NCBI GenBank assembly: GCA_964626205.1
Contig: CAZVED010000002.1
Location: forward strand, 78,230-142,229
Source: CAZVED01 sp964626205
GTDB taxonomy: Bacteria; Patescibacteriota; Patescibacteriia; SG8-24
Direction of reading: 5' to 3'
Length of the DNA stretch: 64,000 nucleotides
Part shown: one piece after another, positions 41,592 through 49,144 of the stretch
Layout of the letters: every line of letters starts with the position of its first letter
Numbering within the stretch: position 1 is the first letter of the stretch
The notes under the pieces: model-generated
Told to the model about the DNA's origin: nothing
Database searches by the model: none
What the model saw: the letters and a program-made list of their open reading frames with translations, nothing else
Translations under genes and position numbers: made by a program

Positions 41592-43138
41592 TCAGTCCGT
41601 AAGGACCGTTCCCTCCAGGATGTCGTTGGCGAGGCGGCGAGTGAGCCCCTCGGTCAACGCACGTCGGAGTACCCCCTTGATCATCCGCTTGCTCAGCGCC
41701 GTCGGCTCCGAGAACGGATTCGACCGGAGGTGCCCGAACGCTTTCCGAAACTCCGCGAGATAGAGCATCTCGACAGGGGTCCCGTCCGGCGTACGGACCG
41801 TGACGTGGCCGGGGCAGCCGAGCTTGTCGCTGACCTGCTCGGGCGTGAGCCTGCGCACACCCTTGGCAAGCGCGTCCGCCGCGCGGATGGCCGCAGCGAC
41901 GTCGCTCAGGTCGATGTGCTTAGTGCTGATCGTGAACTTCCGGTGGTTACCCTCCTGGAAGTGCAGGACCACGTCCGCGCTGCGACGCGCGGGGATGGTC
42001 ATGTCTTCACGGCTTGCACCGCGATCCTTCGACCAGTTACCGCGACGGCACACCGAACCGATGCGTTCGGACTTCGAGGTCGTGATCGCCACGGTGATCG
42101 GGCGGACGAAGGAATCGCCCGTCTCCGGATCGACGTCCCGGAACGGGACACCCGAGTAGACCTGCGTCTTCTTGGGATTGGCGTAGTCACGGACGCCATC
42201 GAGCCACTCTCCCTCATAGAGGTCGAATGCCGTCTCGTACTCGCGCACGAAACGGCTCACCGTCTCCTCACCGAGCGCCGCGAGGCCCTCGATGATGTTC
42301 GGCATGAGGAATGCGCTGCGCGCGATGCGCATGCGCTCGTCCTCGCTGATGCGCTTGCCGCTCACCGCCTGCTCGAAGAACGCGAGAAGGCCTGTGAACG
42401 CGACGTCCATCACCTTCACGACCACATCGGGCCGCTTCGGGTGAAGGAGATTCATCGCGCTCACGAAGTTCCGCAGCGTGCGCTGCGTATGCGACCACTT
42501 GCTGTTCTTGACGTCGTGATCCACGACGATATCTTCGGCATCGAGGTCGTTCCTCGAGATGAGCTCGAAGACCGGCATCAGCACCCCGGCTTCGGCACGA
42601 GCGTTCTTTTCTCCGACCGCCAGGACCATGAGATCCAAGCTGGAGAACTGTTGCCGGAGGATGTCGAGCTTGCCATGTTGGTCAAGCTCGACGGCAGCAC
42701 CGCTATTGATGCGCTCAACGGGTTCACGCTGGCGTTCTCCGCGCTGCCACCCGAGATCCGCCAGACCCTCACCTACGACCAGGGCAAGGAGATGNNNNNN
42801 NNNNACTGTTGCCGGAGGATGTCGAGCTTGCCCTGTTGGTCAAGCTCGCCTCCGCCACAGTCGAAGAACCTGTAGCCAAGCTTCTCGAGGTCCGTGCCGC
42901 TCGGGCGCTTCGTGAGGCCCAATGCCTTCCAGTCCTCCTTGCGGAGCGGACCGGCAGCGATGAACTTCAGCGCCGCGCCGTCCTGCACGCGGAAACGCTC
43001 CTGAAACACCGGCACGTGCCGGAGGGCGAAGAGTCCCATGCAGCACTCGATATCCGGGCTCGTGTGCCCGACCACCGTGTGTGCCGGAACGATACCCGTC
43101 TCCGAAACCGTGACCGTTGCAACCTGATTCGTCGTCAT
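41592..43138 (-). CDS. Gene split by the assembly gap; possible degenerate DHH-type protein, 462 aa when repaired
   Basis: As printed, the frame is broken. The 44 nt right of the Ns (42805-42848) repeat 42647-42690 with one mismatch. Joining 43138-42833 to 42674-41592 restores one frame of 462 residues without a frameshift. The N-terminus has VVGHTSPDIECCMGLFALRHV and GYRFFDCGGGELDQQGKLD. These resemble the HxxPDxD and GGGxxDHHGK motifs of DHH-like phosphoesterases, but key positions are changed (E for D, QQ for HH). The C-terminal half (SGKRISEDERMRIARSAFLMPNIIEG, RRSADVVLHFQEGNHRKFTIS) is not recognised. GGAG lies 8 nt before the ATG. Strong promoter with operator-like repeats, and a strong terminator. 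Confidence 0.6.
42675..42794 (+). mobile_element. Fragment of an IS30-family transposase at the contig end
   Basis: Forty plus-strand codons read MLVKLDGSTAIDALNGFTLAF then SALPPEIRQTLTYDQGKEM. This is the DDE-domain stretch of IS30 transposases (LPPxLRxTLTYDxGxEM). It begins at a 15-nt segment (TGTTGGTCAAGCTCG) shared with the host gene and stops at the Ns. No terminal repeats are visible, so this is more likely a chimeric contig tip than an intact insertion. Confidence 0.65.
42795..42804. other. Assembly gap (10 N)
   Basis: Ten Ns of unknown true length. The flanks share 44 nt, which suggests the contigs overlap. Confidence 0.95.
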
Positions 43139-43260
43139 TTTTCATACTCCGTCGCGATGACACCCCATCGGGCGGCATCGCGGTGGGCGATGGGCGGCAA
43201 GCCGCACCATCGCAGGTTGTAGAGAACGTGCCGTCCGGAAGGATTTCCAGGCGACTGATG

Positions 43261-43289
43261 ACTCTAGCATAAAATAAGGCGATTGTCAA
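43261..43289 (-). promoter_or_regulatory. Strong promoter of the gap-split gene
   Basis: TTGACA (43284-43289), 17-nt spacer, TAGAGT (43261-43266) on the minus strand. A leader of about 115 nt follows, with a GC-rich hairpin (CGATGG...CCATCG). Confidence 0.75.
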
Positions 43290-43306
43290 CCCTCTCCCGC
43301 CTTATT
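43273..43306. promoter_or_regulatory. Operator-like inverted repeat around the -35 box
   Basis: AATAAGGCG (43273-43281) and CGCCTTATT (43298-43306), 16 nt apart, flank the -35 box. The same 9-mer recurs as the arms of the clp-like terminator at 43328-43358. Confidence 0.5.
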
Positions 43307-43317
43307 TTTAAGGCTTG

Positions 43318-43357
43318 CTTAATAAAAAATAAGGCGAAGCCTCGCTGCCTCGCCTTA
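43318..43357 (-). terminator. Terminator of the Clp-like operon
   Basis: On the minus strand TAAGGCGA ... TCGCCTTA is followed by TTTTTTATT. The stem begins at the stop codon. Confidence 0.75.
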
Positions 43358-46012
43358 TAGTTTCTCCGCCTTTTCCACCGTCACAGCCCCCTGCACGTCG
43401 TAGATGATGGTGTCGCGCCGACCGGCCTCGCCCTTGAGAATGATGTCCGCAACCTTGTTCTCCACACGATCCTGGATAACGCGCCGCAGCGGCCGCGCAC
43501 CGAATGCCGGATCGAACCCCGCGTCAGCAAGCTCCGCGACCGCGGCATCTGTCACAAGGAAACCAATTCCTTTCTCTTCGAGGCTTGCAACGACATGCGC
43601 GAGCATGAGCCGAGTAATCTTTTCCGTCTCCTCGCGCGTCAACGGCGTGAACATGACGATATCATCGAAGCGGTTGAGAAACTCTGGACGGAACCGCTCC
43701 TTGAGCCCGCCGTTCACGAGACGCTCCTTGAGTACCTCCGGAGAGACACCCTCACGCACGGCCTCTTGGATTTCCGCAGACCCGACGTTCGACGTCGCGA
43801 TGAGAATGATGTTCGTGAAATCGACGGTGCGGCCGGCATTGTCCGTAAGCCGTCCGTCATCCATCACCTGAAGAAACGCCGTGAGCACATCCGGATGCGC
43901 TTTCTCGATTTCGTCGAGCAGCAGAAGTGCGAACGGCTTCCTACGCACGGCCTCAGTAAGCAAACCTCCGGAGCGATCGTTCGATCCGCCGATGAGCTTG
44001 TTGATGGCGGACGGATCCTGATACTCCGACATGTCGAGCCGGATCATCGCGTCTTCGCCGCTGAAATACGCTTCGGCCAACGTCTTGGCGAGTTCGGTCT
44101 TACCGACACCGGTCGGCCCGACAAAAAGGAAGTTCGCGATAGGTCGCGTGCCTGTGCGCAGAGACGCTCCAGCGCGACGCATGGCCGATGCGATAGCGGT
44201 AACCGCCTGATCCTGGCCGATAACGCGCGCATGCATGACCTCCTCGAGGTTCAACAGCTTCTCGGAGTCTTGGTCCGTAAGCTTCGTGAGTGGGATACTC
44301 GCCTTCTCAGACACGATTGCGGCAACGTCCTCACGAGAAACGACGGCGTCCTTGCCGCGTGCCGACCGCGCAGCAGAGGCCGCCTCGCTCGCTACCTCAA
44401 TAGCCTTCTCCGGCAACTGCCGGTCGTGCAGATACCGCGCCGAGAGCGTCACAGCGGCTTCGATGGCGTCGTACGAGAAGAACACGCCATTGCGATATTC
44501 GATGTTCCCCGCCTTGACCTGGAGAATCTGAATGGCGTCGTCCGTCTCCGGTTCCGGAATGTCCACCTTCACGAGCGCGCCACCCAGTGCCGAACGCTCG
44601 ATGCGCTCCGCGTATTCGTCCGGCGTCGCAGTCGTGATGGCAAAGACGTATCCTCGCTGCAACTCAGCAGCGAACGTCTGTGACAGATCGATACCCTCTC
44701 CGTCAGCAACGCCGATCATGCCGCCGATGTTCTGCACGACAAGCACGACATTCCGCGCGCGTGCGACTTCATAGAACACGGTGAGCAGACGTTCCTGCGC
44801 CTCGGCAGCCGTGACACCAGCAACGAGACGGGCGACATCGATGGTCACCAAGCGCGCGTCGGAAAGTGCTGCGGGTACTTGCTCCTCCACCATGCGTTGA
44901 GCGATACCCTCGATGACGGCCTCCTTGCCGACACCGCGCTTACCGACCAAGACCACGCTACGATGACCGCCTTCGATAGCACGGAATACTGCGTCGAATT
45001 CCCGCTCACGTCCGGTAATTGGCGGCAGCGCGGACATGGCGGCCGCGCGGGTAAGGTCCTCACCCAGACGGTCGAGGAACGGCGTGGCGACTGCCGTCAT
45101 TGCGCGGTTCATGGTGTTCTTGGGGCGCAGTGACGCTGCGCGGGAAAACCTCCGCATCTGCGCGCGCATGCGTTCCTGGACGCGAATCCAGCGGACGACG
45201 TTCTCCACCTTTCGCGCATCAACTTCGTGGGCGTAGAGCATCTCTTGGAGGTCGGTATCGCGAGACACGGCTGCAAGCAAGAGTTCCAACGGACCAACCT
45301 TCCCGAGACGCTGCTTCCTCGCTTCGGCGTACGCGCGAGCAAGAACGCCGTGCGTGGCATCGGAGAGAACGGTCATGTCGCCGGGGGCCGATTGATCCAA
45401 AAGACGCCCGAGCTCGTCGCGATAGGTAGCGAACGGAAGGCCGAGCCTGCCGAACGCGATGGCGACATCCTTGTCGGACAGTAATGCTGCAAACAAATGC
45501 GCTGGCGATGCCTCCACATGTCCAGACCTCCGCGCGAGCGCGTATGCCTCATCCACCGCTTTCGATGCCTTCACCGAAAAAGCCTTCGCGATATCAATGC
45601 GACGATCGCGGGGACCGGCGAGCTCTTCGAAGCTCGCCTCGCGCACATCGTCGCCTGCGGCCTCACCGTACACGCGCTGCCGAACGGTCTCCCGCTCCTG
45701 AGCGGCGAGCACCGCGCGGTAGTACAGGAACGAAAGGTTGATGACACCGAACCAGAACGCGAGCATGCGCACGTCCCCTGCCATCCAAAACACCGACGAA
45801 AAGACTTCCATGAACGGCCGTTCCGCGACACGAAGACCAAACGCGGCCATACCAGTAAGCACGAACAGCGATGCGAGGCTGTTCACGAAAAATCCCGACA
45901 CACGCTTCACCTTTCCGAGGAAGAGCGTGAAATCATCGATAGGACGCCCCCAAACGAGGACGAGATCCCCGTAGATGAAACCCTGCTTCGGTATGTGGTC
46001 TTTTCTGAACAT
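43355..46012 (-). CDS. Membrane-anchored ClpA/ClpC-like AAA+ ATPase with degenerate first ATPase domain
   Basis: 885 residues from the ATG at 46012. Two membrane helices (about 41-60 and 82-99), then Clp-N-like repeats (KASKAVDEAYALARRSGHVEASPAHLFAALLSD). D1: GKRGVGKEAVIEGIAQRM lacks the Walker A Thr/Ser and its Walker B position reads VVLVVQNIGGMIG without the acidic pair. D2 is intact: FVGPTGVGKTELAKTLAEAYFSGEDAMIRLDMSEYQ, ALLLLDEIEKAHPDVLTAFLQVMDDGRLTD, TSNVGS, then FDDIVMFTPL and FGARPLRRVIQD. Probably an unfoldase for membrane or envelope proteins working through D2 only (inference). No clpP in the window. Confidence 0.88.
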   Translation of the reverse strand: MFRKDHIPKQGFIYGDLVLVWGRPIDDFTLFLGKVKRVSGFFVNSLASLFVLTGMAAFGLRVAERPFMEVFSSVFWMAGDVRMLAFWFGVINLSFLYYRAVLAAQERETVRQRVYGEAAGDDVREASFEELAGPRDRRIDIAKAFSVKASKAVDEAYALARRSGHVEASPAHLFAALLSDKDVAIAFGRLGLPFATYRDELGRLLDQSAPGDMTVLSDATHGVLARAYAEARKQRLGKVGPLELLLAAVSRDTDLQEMLYAHEVDARKVENVVRWIRVQERMRAQMRRFSRAASLRPKNTMNRAMTAVATPFLDRLGEDLTRAAAMSALPPITGREREFDAVFRAIEGGHRSVVLVGKRGVGKEAVIEGIAQRMVEEQVPAALSDARLVTIDVARLVAGVTAAEAQERLLTVFYEVARARNVVLVVQNIGGMIGVADGEGIDLSQTFAAELQRGYVFAITTATPDEYAERIERSALGGALVKVDIPEPETDDAIQILQVKAGNIEYRNGVFFSYDAIEAAVTLSARYLHDRQLPEKAIEVASEAASAARSARGKDAVVSREDVAAIVSEKASIPLTKLTDQDSEKLLNLEEVMHARVIGQDQAVTAIASAMRRAGASLRTGTRPIANFLFVGPTGVGKTELAKTLAEAYFSGEDAMIRLDMSEYQDPSAINKLIGGSNDRSGGLLTEAVRRKPFALLLLDEIEKAHPDVLTAFLQVMDDGRLTDNAGRTVDFTNIILIATSNVGSAEIQEAVREGVSPEVLKERLVNGGLKERFRPEFLNRFDDIVMFTPLTREETEKITRLMLAHVVASLEEKGIGFLVTDAAVAELADAGFDPAFGARPLRRVIQDRVENKVADIILKGEAGRRDTIIYDVQGAVTVEKAEKL

Positions 46013-46014
46013 AC

Positions 46015-46395
46015 TCAAGCAGTCGTCAGTAACAACAGCTGGCGGACGAACTGGAACGCCACCATTGGCGGGAACAGGATCCATGCCACAAACAAGGCCA
46101 GCAAGAGCACGGCGTACGCGACGAGAAGGAACGAGTACCAGACGATGACGACCAGACGGAGCACGACGCTGATGGTGCGTCCGAACAGGTCACGCTGCCC
46201 GTACATCGGCACGAAGAGGTTCTTGAACCAGATCGCCACACCGTACGACCGTGCCTGCGCGACGAACGCCTGGACGCAAAACCGCGCCGTCCGTACCAGT
46301 CCGCCCGTGTACCACCAGAACGGCAGATACAGGAACGTTCCGACGACGTCGTACGCAATGAAACGTCCCGTGGCGATAGCGTGCTCCGTGCGCAT
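46015..46395 (-). CDS. Small membrane protein upstream of the Clp-like ATPase
   Basis: 126 residues with two or three hydrophobic segments (VGTFLYLPFWWYTGGLV; VVLRLVVIVWYSFLLVAYAVLLLALFVAWILF). The stop codon lies 2 nt before the ATPase start, so the pair is translationally coupled. No family recognised. A membrane adaptor or substrate-delivery partner for the ATPase is the simplest reading. Confidence 0.7.
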   Translation of the reverse strand: MRTEHAIATGRFIAYDVVGTFLYLPFWWYTGGLVRTARFCVQAFVAQARSYGVAIWFKNLFVPMYGQRDLFGRTISVVLRLVVIVWYSFLLVAYAVLLLALFVAWILFPPMVAFQFVRQLLLLTTA

Positions 46396-46417
46396 AGGAT
46401 TCGATATATCGTTCTTC

Positions 46418-46446
46418 AGTATAGCAAAAATCCGCCTTCTTTTGAA
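46418..46446 (-). promoter_or_regulatory. Promoter of the Clp-like operon
   Basis: TTCAAA (46441-46446), 17-nt spacer, TATACT (46418-46423) on the minus strand. Confidence 0.55.
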
Positions 46447-46474
46447 GTGCGGACGGACGCGTCGGACATGGTTC

Positions 46475-46822
46475 CTACTTCACCGCCACGCTCGGCGGAG
46501 CAAGCGTGAGGTACTCCACCACCTCCACCTCGACCATACCCAAGCCGGAGACGCCTTCCTCGACACGACGCGACGACTGCGCAGTGACGACCTGGAGATC
46601 CAAACGCTTTCGCTCATCCTCGAGCTCACTCACAGCGCGCTCCGCCGTGCGGATGGCGAAACCGGTCGTGGACGTACGGCTGTTCATGACGAGATACCCC
46701 ACGAACAGCGCAACACCGAGCGCCGCCAGCATGACGTTCACCGCGAGGAGATCGAAGCGGACCGCAGCCTTCGCGGCAGGCGCATCCGTGCGAGCTTTGG
46801 GTTTTTGTTTTCGGGTGGACAT
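46475..46822 (-). CDS. ftsL: FtsL/DivIC-like cell-division protein
   Basis: 115 residues: a short basic cytoplasmic tail, one membrane helix (LLAVNVMLAALGVALFVGYLVM, about 25-46), then a coiled coil (TAERAVSELEDERKRLDLQVVTAQS). This topology and the position after rsmH in the dcw order mraZ-rsmH-ftsL identify it. Sequence identity in the family is always low. No penicillin-binding-protein gene follows, unlike in E. coli. Confidence 0.75.
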   Translation of the reverse strand: MSTRKQKPKARTDAPAAKAAVRFDLLAVNVMLAALGVALFVGYLVMNSRTSTTGFAIRTAERAVSELEDERKRLDLQVVTAQSSRRVEEGVSGLGMVEVEVVEYLTLAPPSVAVK

Positions 46823-46832
46823 GGGTGTTGCA

Positions 46833-47735
46833 CTAGGTCTTTTTGAGAACGCGGAGCTTTGCGCTGCGGGAACGAGGATTCTTTCCCGCCTCGTCGTCGC
46901 CCGCGATGATGGGGCGCTTGGTGTAGAGCTTGGCTTTTCCAGCCTGCTCGAGGTCGCGGAACGCGTGCTTGACGATGCGGTCTTCCAAGGAATGAAACGA
47001 GATGATGGCGAGCCGTCCGCCGGGCTCCAGAGCTTCGAAGAGCTGCGGAATCGTTTCCTCGAGACCGGTAAGCTCGTCGTTCACCGCAATCCGCAGGGCC
47101 TGGAACGTCTTCGTGGCGAAGTGCGTCCGGTGGCGGCGGTACCATGCGGGAACGGCGTGCGCGATGATATCCGTGAGCTGGATGGTGCCGGTGATGGGCG
47201 TCGTACGGCGCGCTTCGACGATCGCTTCTGCGATCTTGCGGGCGAACCGTTCCTCACCGTATCCCCAGAGGATGCGCGCGAGGTCGTCGAGCGGCCATTC
47301 GTTCACGATGCCGGCGGCGGTCGTCTCTTGGCGGGCGTCGAAGCGCATATCGAGCGGACCGTCCGCACGGAAGCTGAATCCGCGCGCAGGGTCATCGATG
47401 ACGAACGACGAGAATCCCGCGTCGAGAAGCGCCGCGTGAACCGGCCCGAAACCGGAGGTGTGGAGGACCTTCCCGACGTTCCTGTAGCTCTCGTGCACAA
47501 GCATTGCACGCGAGCCGAAACGGCCGAGATTGCTTCGGGCCGCATCAAGCGCCGCTTCGTCGGCATCGAACCCGAGCAGCTTGCCGGTGGGAGTCGTGGC
47601 ATCGAGCATCGCGCTGGCATGGCCTCCCATGCCGAGCGTGCAGTCGATGACGTTCTCTCCGGGCTGCAAGGCCAATGCCTCGAGCGTCTCGTTCAAAAGG
47701 ACGGGTACGTGCCGTGGATCGTGTTTCGTTTCCAT
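46833..47735 (-). CDS. rsmH: 16S rRNA (cytosine1402-N4)-methyltransferase RsmH
   Basis: 300 residues from the ATG at 47735. METKHDPRHVPVLLNETLEALALQPGENVIDCTLGMGGHASAML (motif I), VHAALLDAGFSSFVIDDPARGFSFRADGPLDMRFD, NEWPLDDLARILWGYGEERFARKIAEAIVEARRTTPI, HTHFATKTFQALRIAVNDELTGLEETI, GGRLAIISFHSLEDRIVKHAF. Small positions vary from consensus, but all motifs are present. It starts 11 nt after mraZ. Confidence 0.96.
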   Translation of the reverse strand: METKHDPRHVPVLLNETLEALALQPGENVIDCTLGMGGHASAMLDATTPTGKLLGFDADEAALDAARSNLGRFGSRAMLVHESYRNVGKVLHTSGFGPVHAALLDAGFSSFVIDDPARGFSFRADGPLDMRFDARQETTAAGIVNEWPLDDLARILWGYGEERFARKIAEAIVEARRTTPITGTIQLTDIIAHAVPAWYRRHRTHFATKTFQALRIAVNDELTGLEETIPQLFEALEPGGRLAIISFHSLEDRIVKHAFRDLEQAGKAKLYTKRPIIAGDDEAGKNPRSRSAKLRVLKKT

Positions 47736-47746
47736 AGCGCGCCGGC

Positions 47747-48175
47747 TCAGTGCAGATCGCCGAGCTCTTCGGCGATGGTATCCGCATCCTTGTCGGTCTG
47801 CGCCTTGTGACTGCTCCACGCGTCGACATCCCAGATCTCGACGCGATCGAACAGTCCGACAACAATCACTTCTTTGCTGATGCCCGCGTAGGTGCGGAGG
47901 TACTCCGGCAAAACGACGCGACCTTGCGCATCTGCTTCCACGTCGGATGCTCCGGCGAGGAAGAAACGCTGCATCTTGCGGTTGCGTCCCTGCGAGAACG
48001 GGAGCGCTGCGAGCTTTTCCGCGAGCGCCTTCCACTCTTTCACGGGATAGACGAAAAGGCAGCTATCGAGACCGCGTGTCACGATGGCGCCTTTGCCGAG
48101 CCCCTTACGGAACTTGCTCGGAATCGCGAGACGACCTTTGTCGTCTACGCTGTGTTTGAACTCGCCGATGAACAT
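47747..48175 (-). CDS. mraZ: Transcriptional regulator MraZ
   Basis: 142 residues from the ATG at 48175 (MFIGEFKHSVDDKGRLAIPSKFRKGLG). Two AbrB-like SpoVT halves: DDKGRLAIPSKFR and DAQGRVVLPEYLRTYAG. It forms ring oligomers that bind repeated GTGGG boxes upstream of its own operon. Those boxes are present at 48246-48270. First gene of mraZ-rsmH-ftsL. Confidence 0.96.
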   Translation of the reverse strand: MFIGEFKHSVDDKGRLAIPSKFRKGLGKGAIVTRGLDSCLFVYPVKEWKALAEKLAALPFSQGRNRKMQRFFLAGASDVEADAQGRVVLPEYLRTYAGISKEVIVVGLFDRVEIWDVDAWSSHKAQTDKDADTIAEELGDLH

Positions 48176-48245
48176 GCGGGTGGACGTGGTTTGTGAACGG
48201 TGTCCAGCGAGGATAAGCGGGCGTTTTTGAAGCTGTTTTGGCTTC

Positions 48246-48270
48246 CCCACTTATCCCCACTTTTCACCAC
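48246..48270 (-). promoter_or_regulatory. MraZ operator (three boxes, 10-bp period)
   Basis: On the minus strand: GTGGT, GTGGG and GTGGG at exact 10-bp steps, just downstream of the -10 box. This is the box spacing known for MraZ autoregulation. Confidence 0.8.
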
Positions 48271-48279
48271 TACCTCTCC

Positions 48280-48308
48280 AGTATACACCACTTTCCCCCA
48301 TCGGACAA
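48280..48308 (-). promoter_or_regulatory. Promoter of mraZ-rsmH-ftsL
   Basis: TTGTCC (48303-48308), 17-nt spacer, TATACT (48280-48285) on the minus strand. Confidence 0.65.
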
Positions 48309-48348
48309 TCTGAGCGGGTGTGGGGATAAGGCGGAGGTGGGCCCATAC

Positions 48349-48376
48349 AAAAAAGCCCCGTTGTACGAGGCTTTTT
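48349..48376 (-). terminator. Terminator after the 48857 membrane protein
   Basis: AAAAAGCC...GGCTTTTT stem, T run on the minus strand. Confidence 0.75.
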
Positions 48377-48395
48377 ATGACCTGATCTCGTCATT

Positions 48396-48857
48396 TCAGG
48401 ACGCCCCAAACAGCCTCCACCACAGCAACCCAGCCACAATCCCCTGCGCAACGATACCTCCAACGATGGAGAGGTGAATCTTCAAAAAATTATGATTCGC
48501 GGTATGAAAAATATCGTGCTTCCAGAACAGCTTCCGCTTAGTGACTTTTTCCAGCCCCCACATCACGTCCGGCGTGACGGAACCAGCCATGGCGAAACCG
48601 ACCGCCCATGAAAAACCGGTCTGCCAGACGAGCGCGGCGTACAACGCGAGCAACACCGCACCATCAATGGCAACGATGGTGAATAACCGCTTGATCTCGT
48701 TCCCCTTCTTCGTCCACTCGCCGAGGTCCTCATCGCCATGCGGGAAGAAATCCGCGAGGTAATGCGATGCCCAACCCACACCGAAAGCCGCCACGGGATT
48801 CCCGGTGACTGCGGTAGCGAGGACGGCTCCTAATGCTGCGTGACCGGTCAAATACAT
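48396..48857 (-). CDS. Uncharacterised integral membrane protein, histidine-rich
   Basis: 153 residues, three or four membrane helices. MYLTGHAALGAVLATAVTGNPVAAFGVGWASHYLADFFPHGDEDL has histidine and aspartate positions (GHAALG, SHYLADFFPHGDED) like the YdjM/DUF457 metal-dependent membrane hydrolase group. KHDIFHTANHN adds more histidines. Assignment to that group is tentative. Own terminator. Confidence 0.55.
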   Translation of the reverse strand: MYLTGHAALGAVLATAVTGNPVAAFGVGWASHYLADFFPHGDEDLGEWTKKGNEIKRLFTIVAIDGAVLLALYAALVWQTGFSWAVGFAMAGSVTPDVMWGLEKVTKRKLFWKHDIFHTANHNFLKIHLSIVGGIVAQGIVAGLLWWRLFGAS

Positions 48858-48867
48858 ATTTCTTTCT

Positions 48868-48895
48868 GGGTCCCCCGGTCAAGCCGGGGGATGAC
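48868..48895. repeat. Short inverted repeat
   Basis: GGTCCCCCGG, loop TCAAG, CCGGGGGATGAC. Same type as at 39533. Confidence 0.5.
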
Positions 48896-48912
48896 TAGTG
48901 TTTTTCCTACCA

Positions 48913-49016
48913 TCCATGTTCGGGATTGACTCGCCTAAGGGCGAGATGCCGGGCTACATTAAATTAGGATAATAGCCCGGCCTTCGGGGTCGAGTACGAC
49001 CCACTCGCAATGACAC
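48913..49016. repeat. Palindromic dispersed repeat, family A, copy 4 (rearranged)
   Basis: Matches the right half of copy 2 (CCATGTTCGGGATTG ... TTCGGGGTCG, CGACCCACTCGCAATGACAC) but has about 55 nt inserted between GATTG and TTCGGGG. It lacks the left GTCATTGCGAGG arm. The insert holds two hairpins, CTCGCC...GGCGAG and GCCGGGCTA...TAGCCCGGC. Confidence 0.75.
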
Positions 49017-49047
49017 AGTGGTGGGCGTGTCCAATCCAAGGAGGCGG

Positions 49048-49121
49048 GCACGACGGGTACACTTTTTGGCGAGACTATGGCTCGACAAAAAGTCGTACCC
49101 CGAGATGTCCGCCATTCCGTT
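49048..49121 (+). repeat. Hairpin repeat, family C, copy 2
   Basis: GCACGACGGGTAC, hairpin CTTTTTG..CGAG / CTCG.CAAAAAG, GTACCCC, then GAGATGTCCGCCATTCCGTT. Shares flanks and fold with 15580-15667. Confidence 0.65.
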
Positions 49122-49144
49122 GGAAGCCCGTGATAAGAACGCGC

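Noticed and set aside
42647..42690. 44-nt repeat as target-site duplication of an insertion
   Set aside because: Far longer than any IS target duplication and located exactly at a contig end; contig overlap explains it better.
41562..42875. 437-codon open frame on the plus strand across the gap region
   Set aside because: Mostly antisense to the gap-split gene, whose own frame has a promoter, ribosome-binding site and terminator; only 42675-42794 is protein-like (IS30).
43355..46012. Reading the Clp-like ATPase as ordinary ClpC
   Set aside because: Two membrane helices and the inactive first ATPase domain do not fit soluble ClpC.
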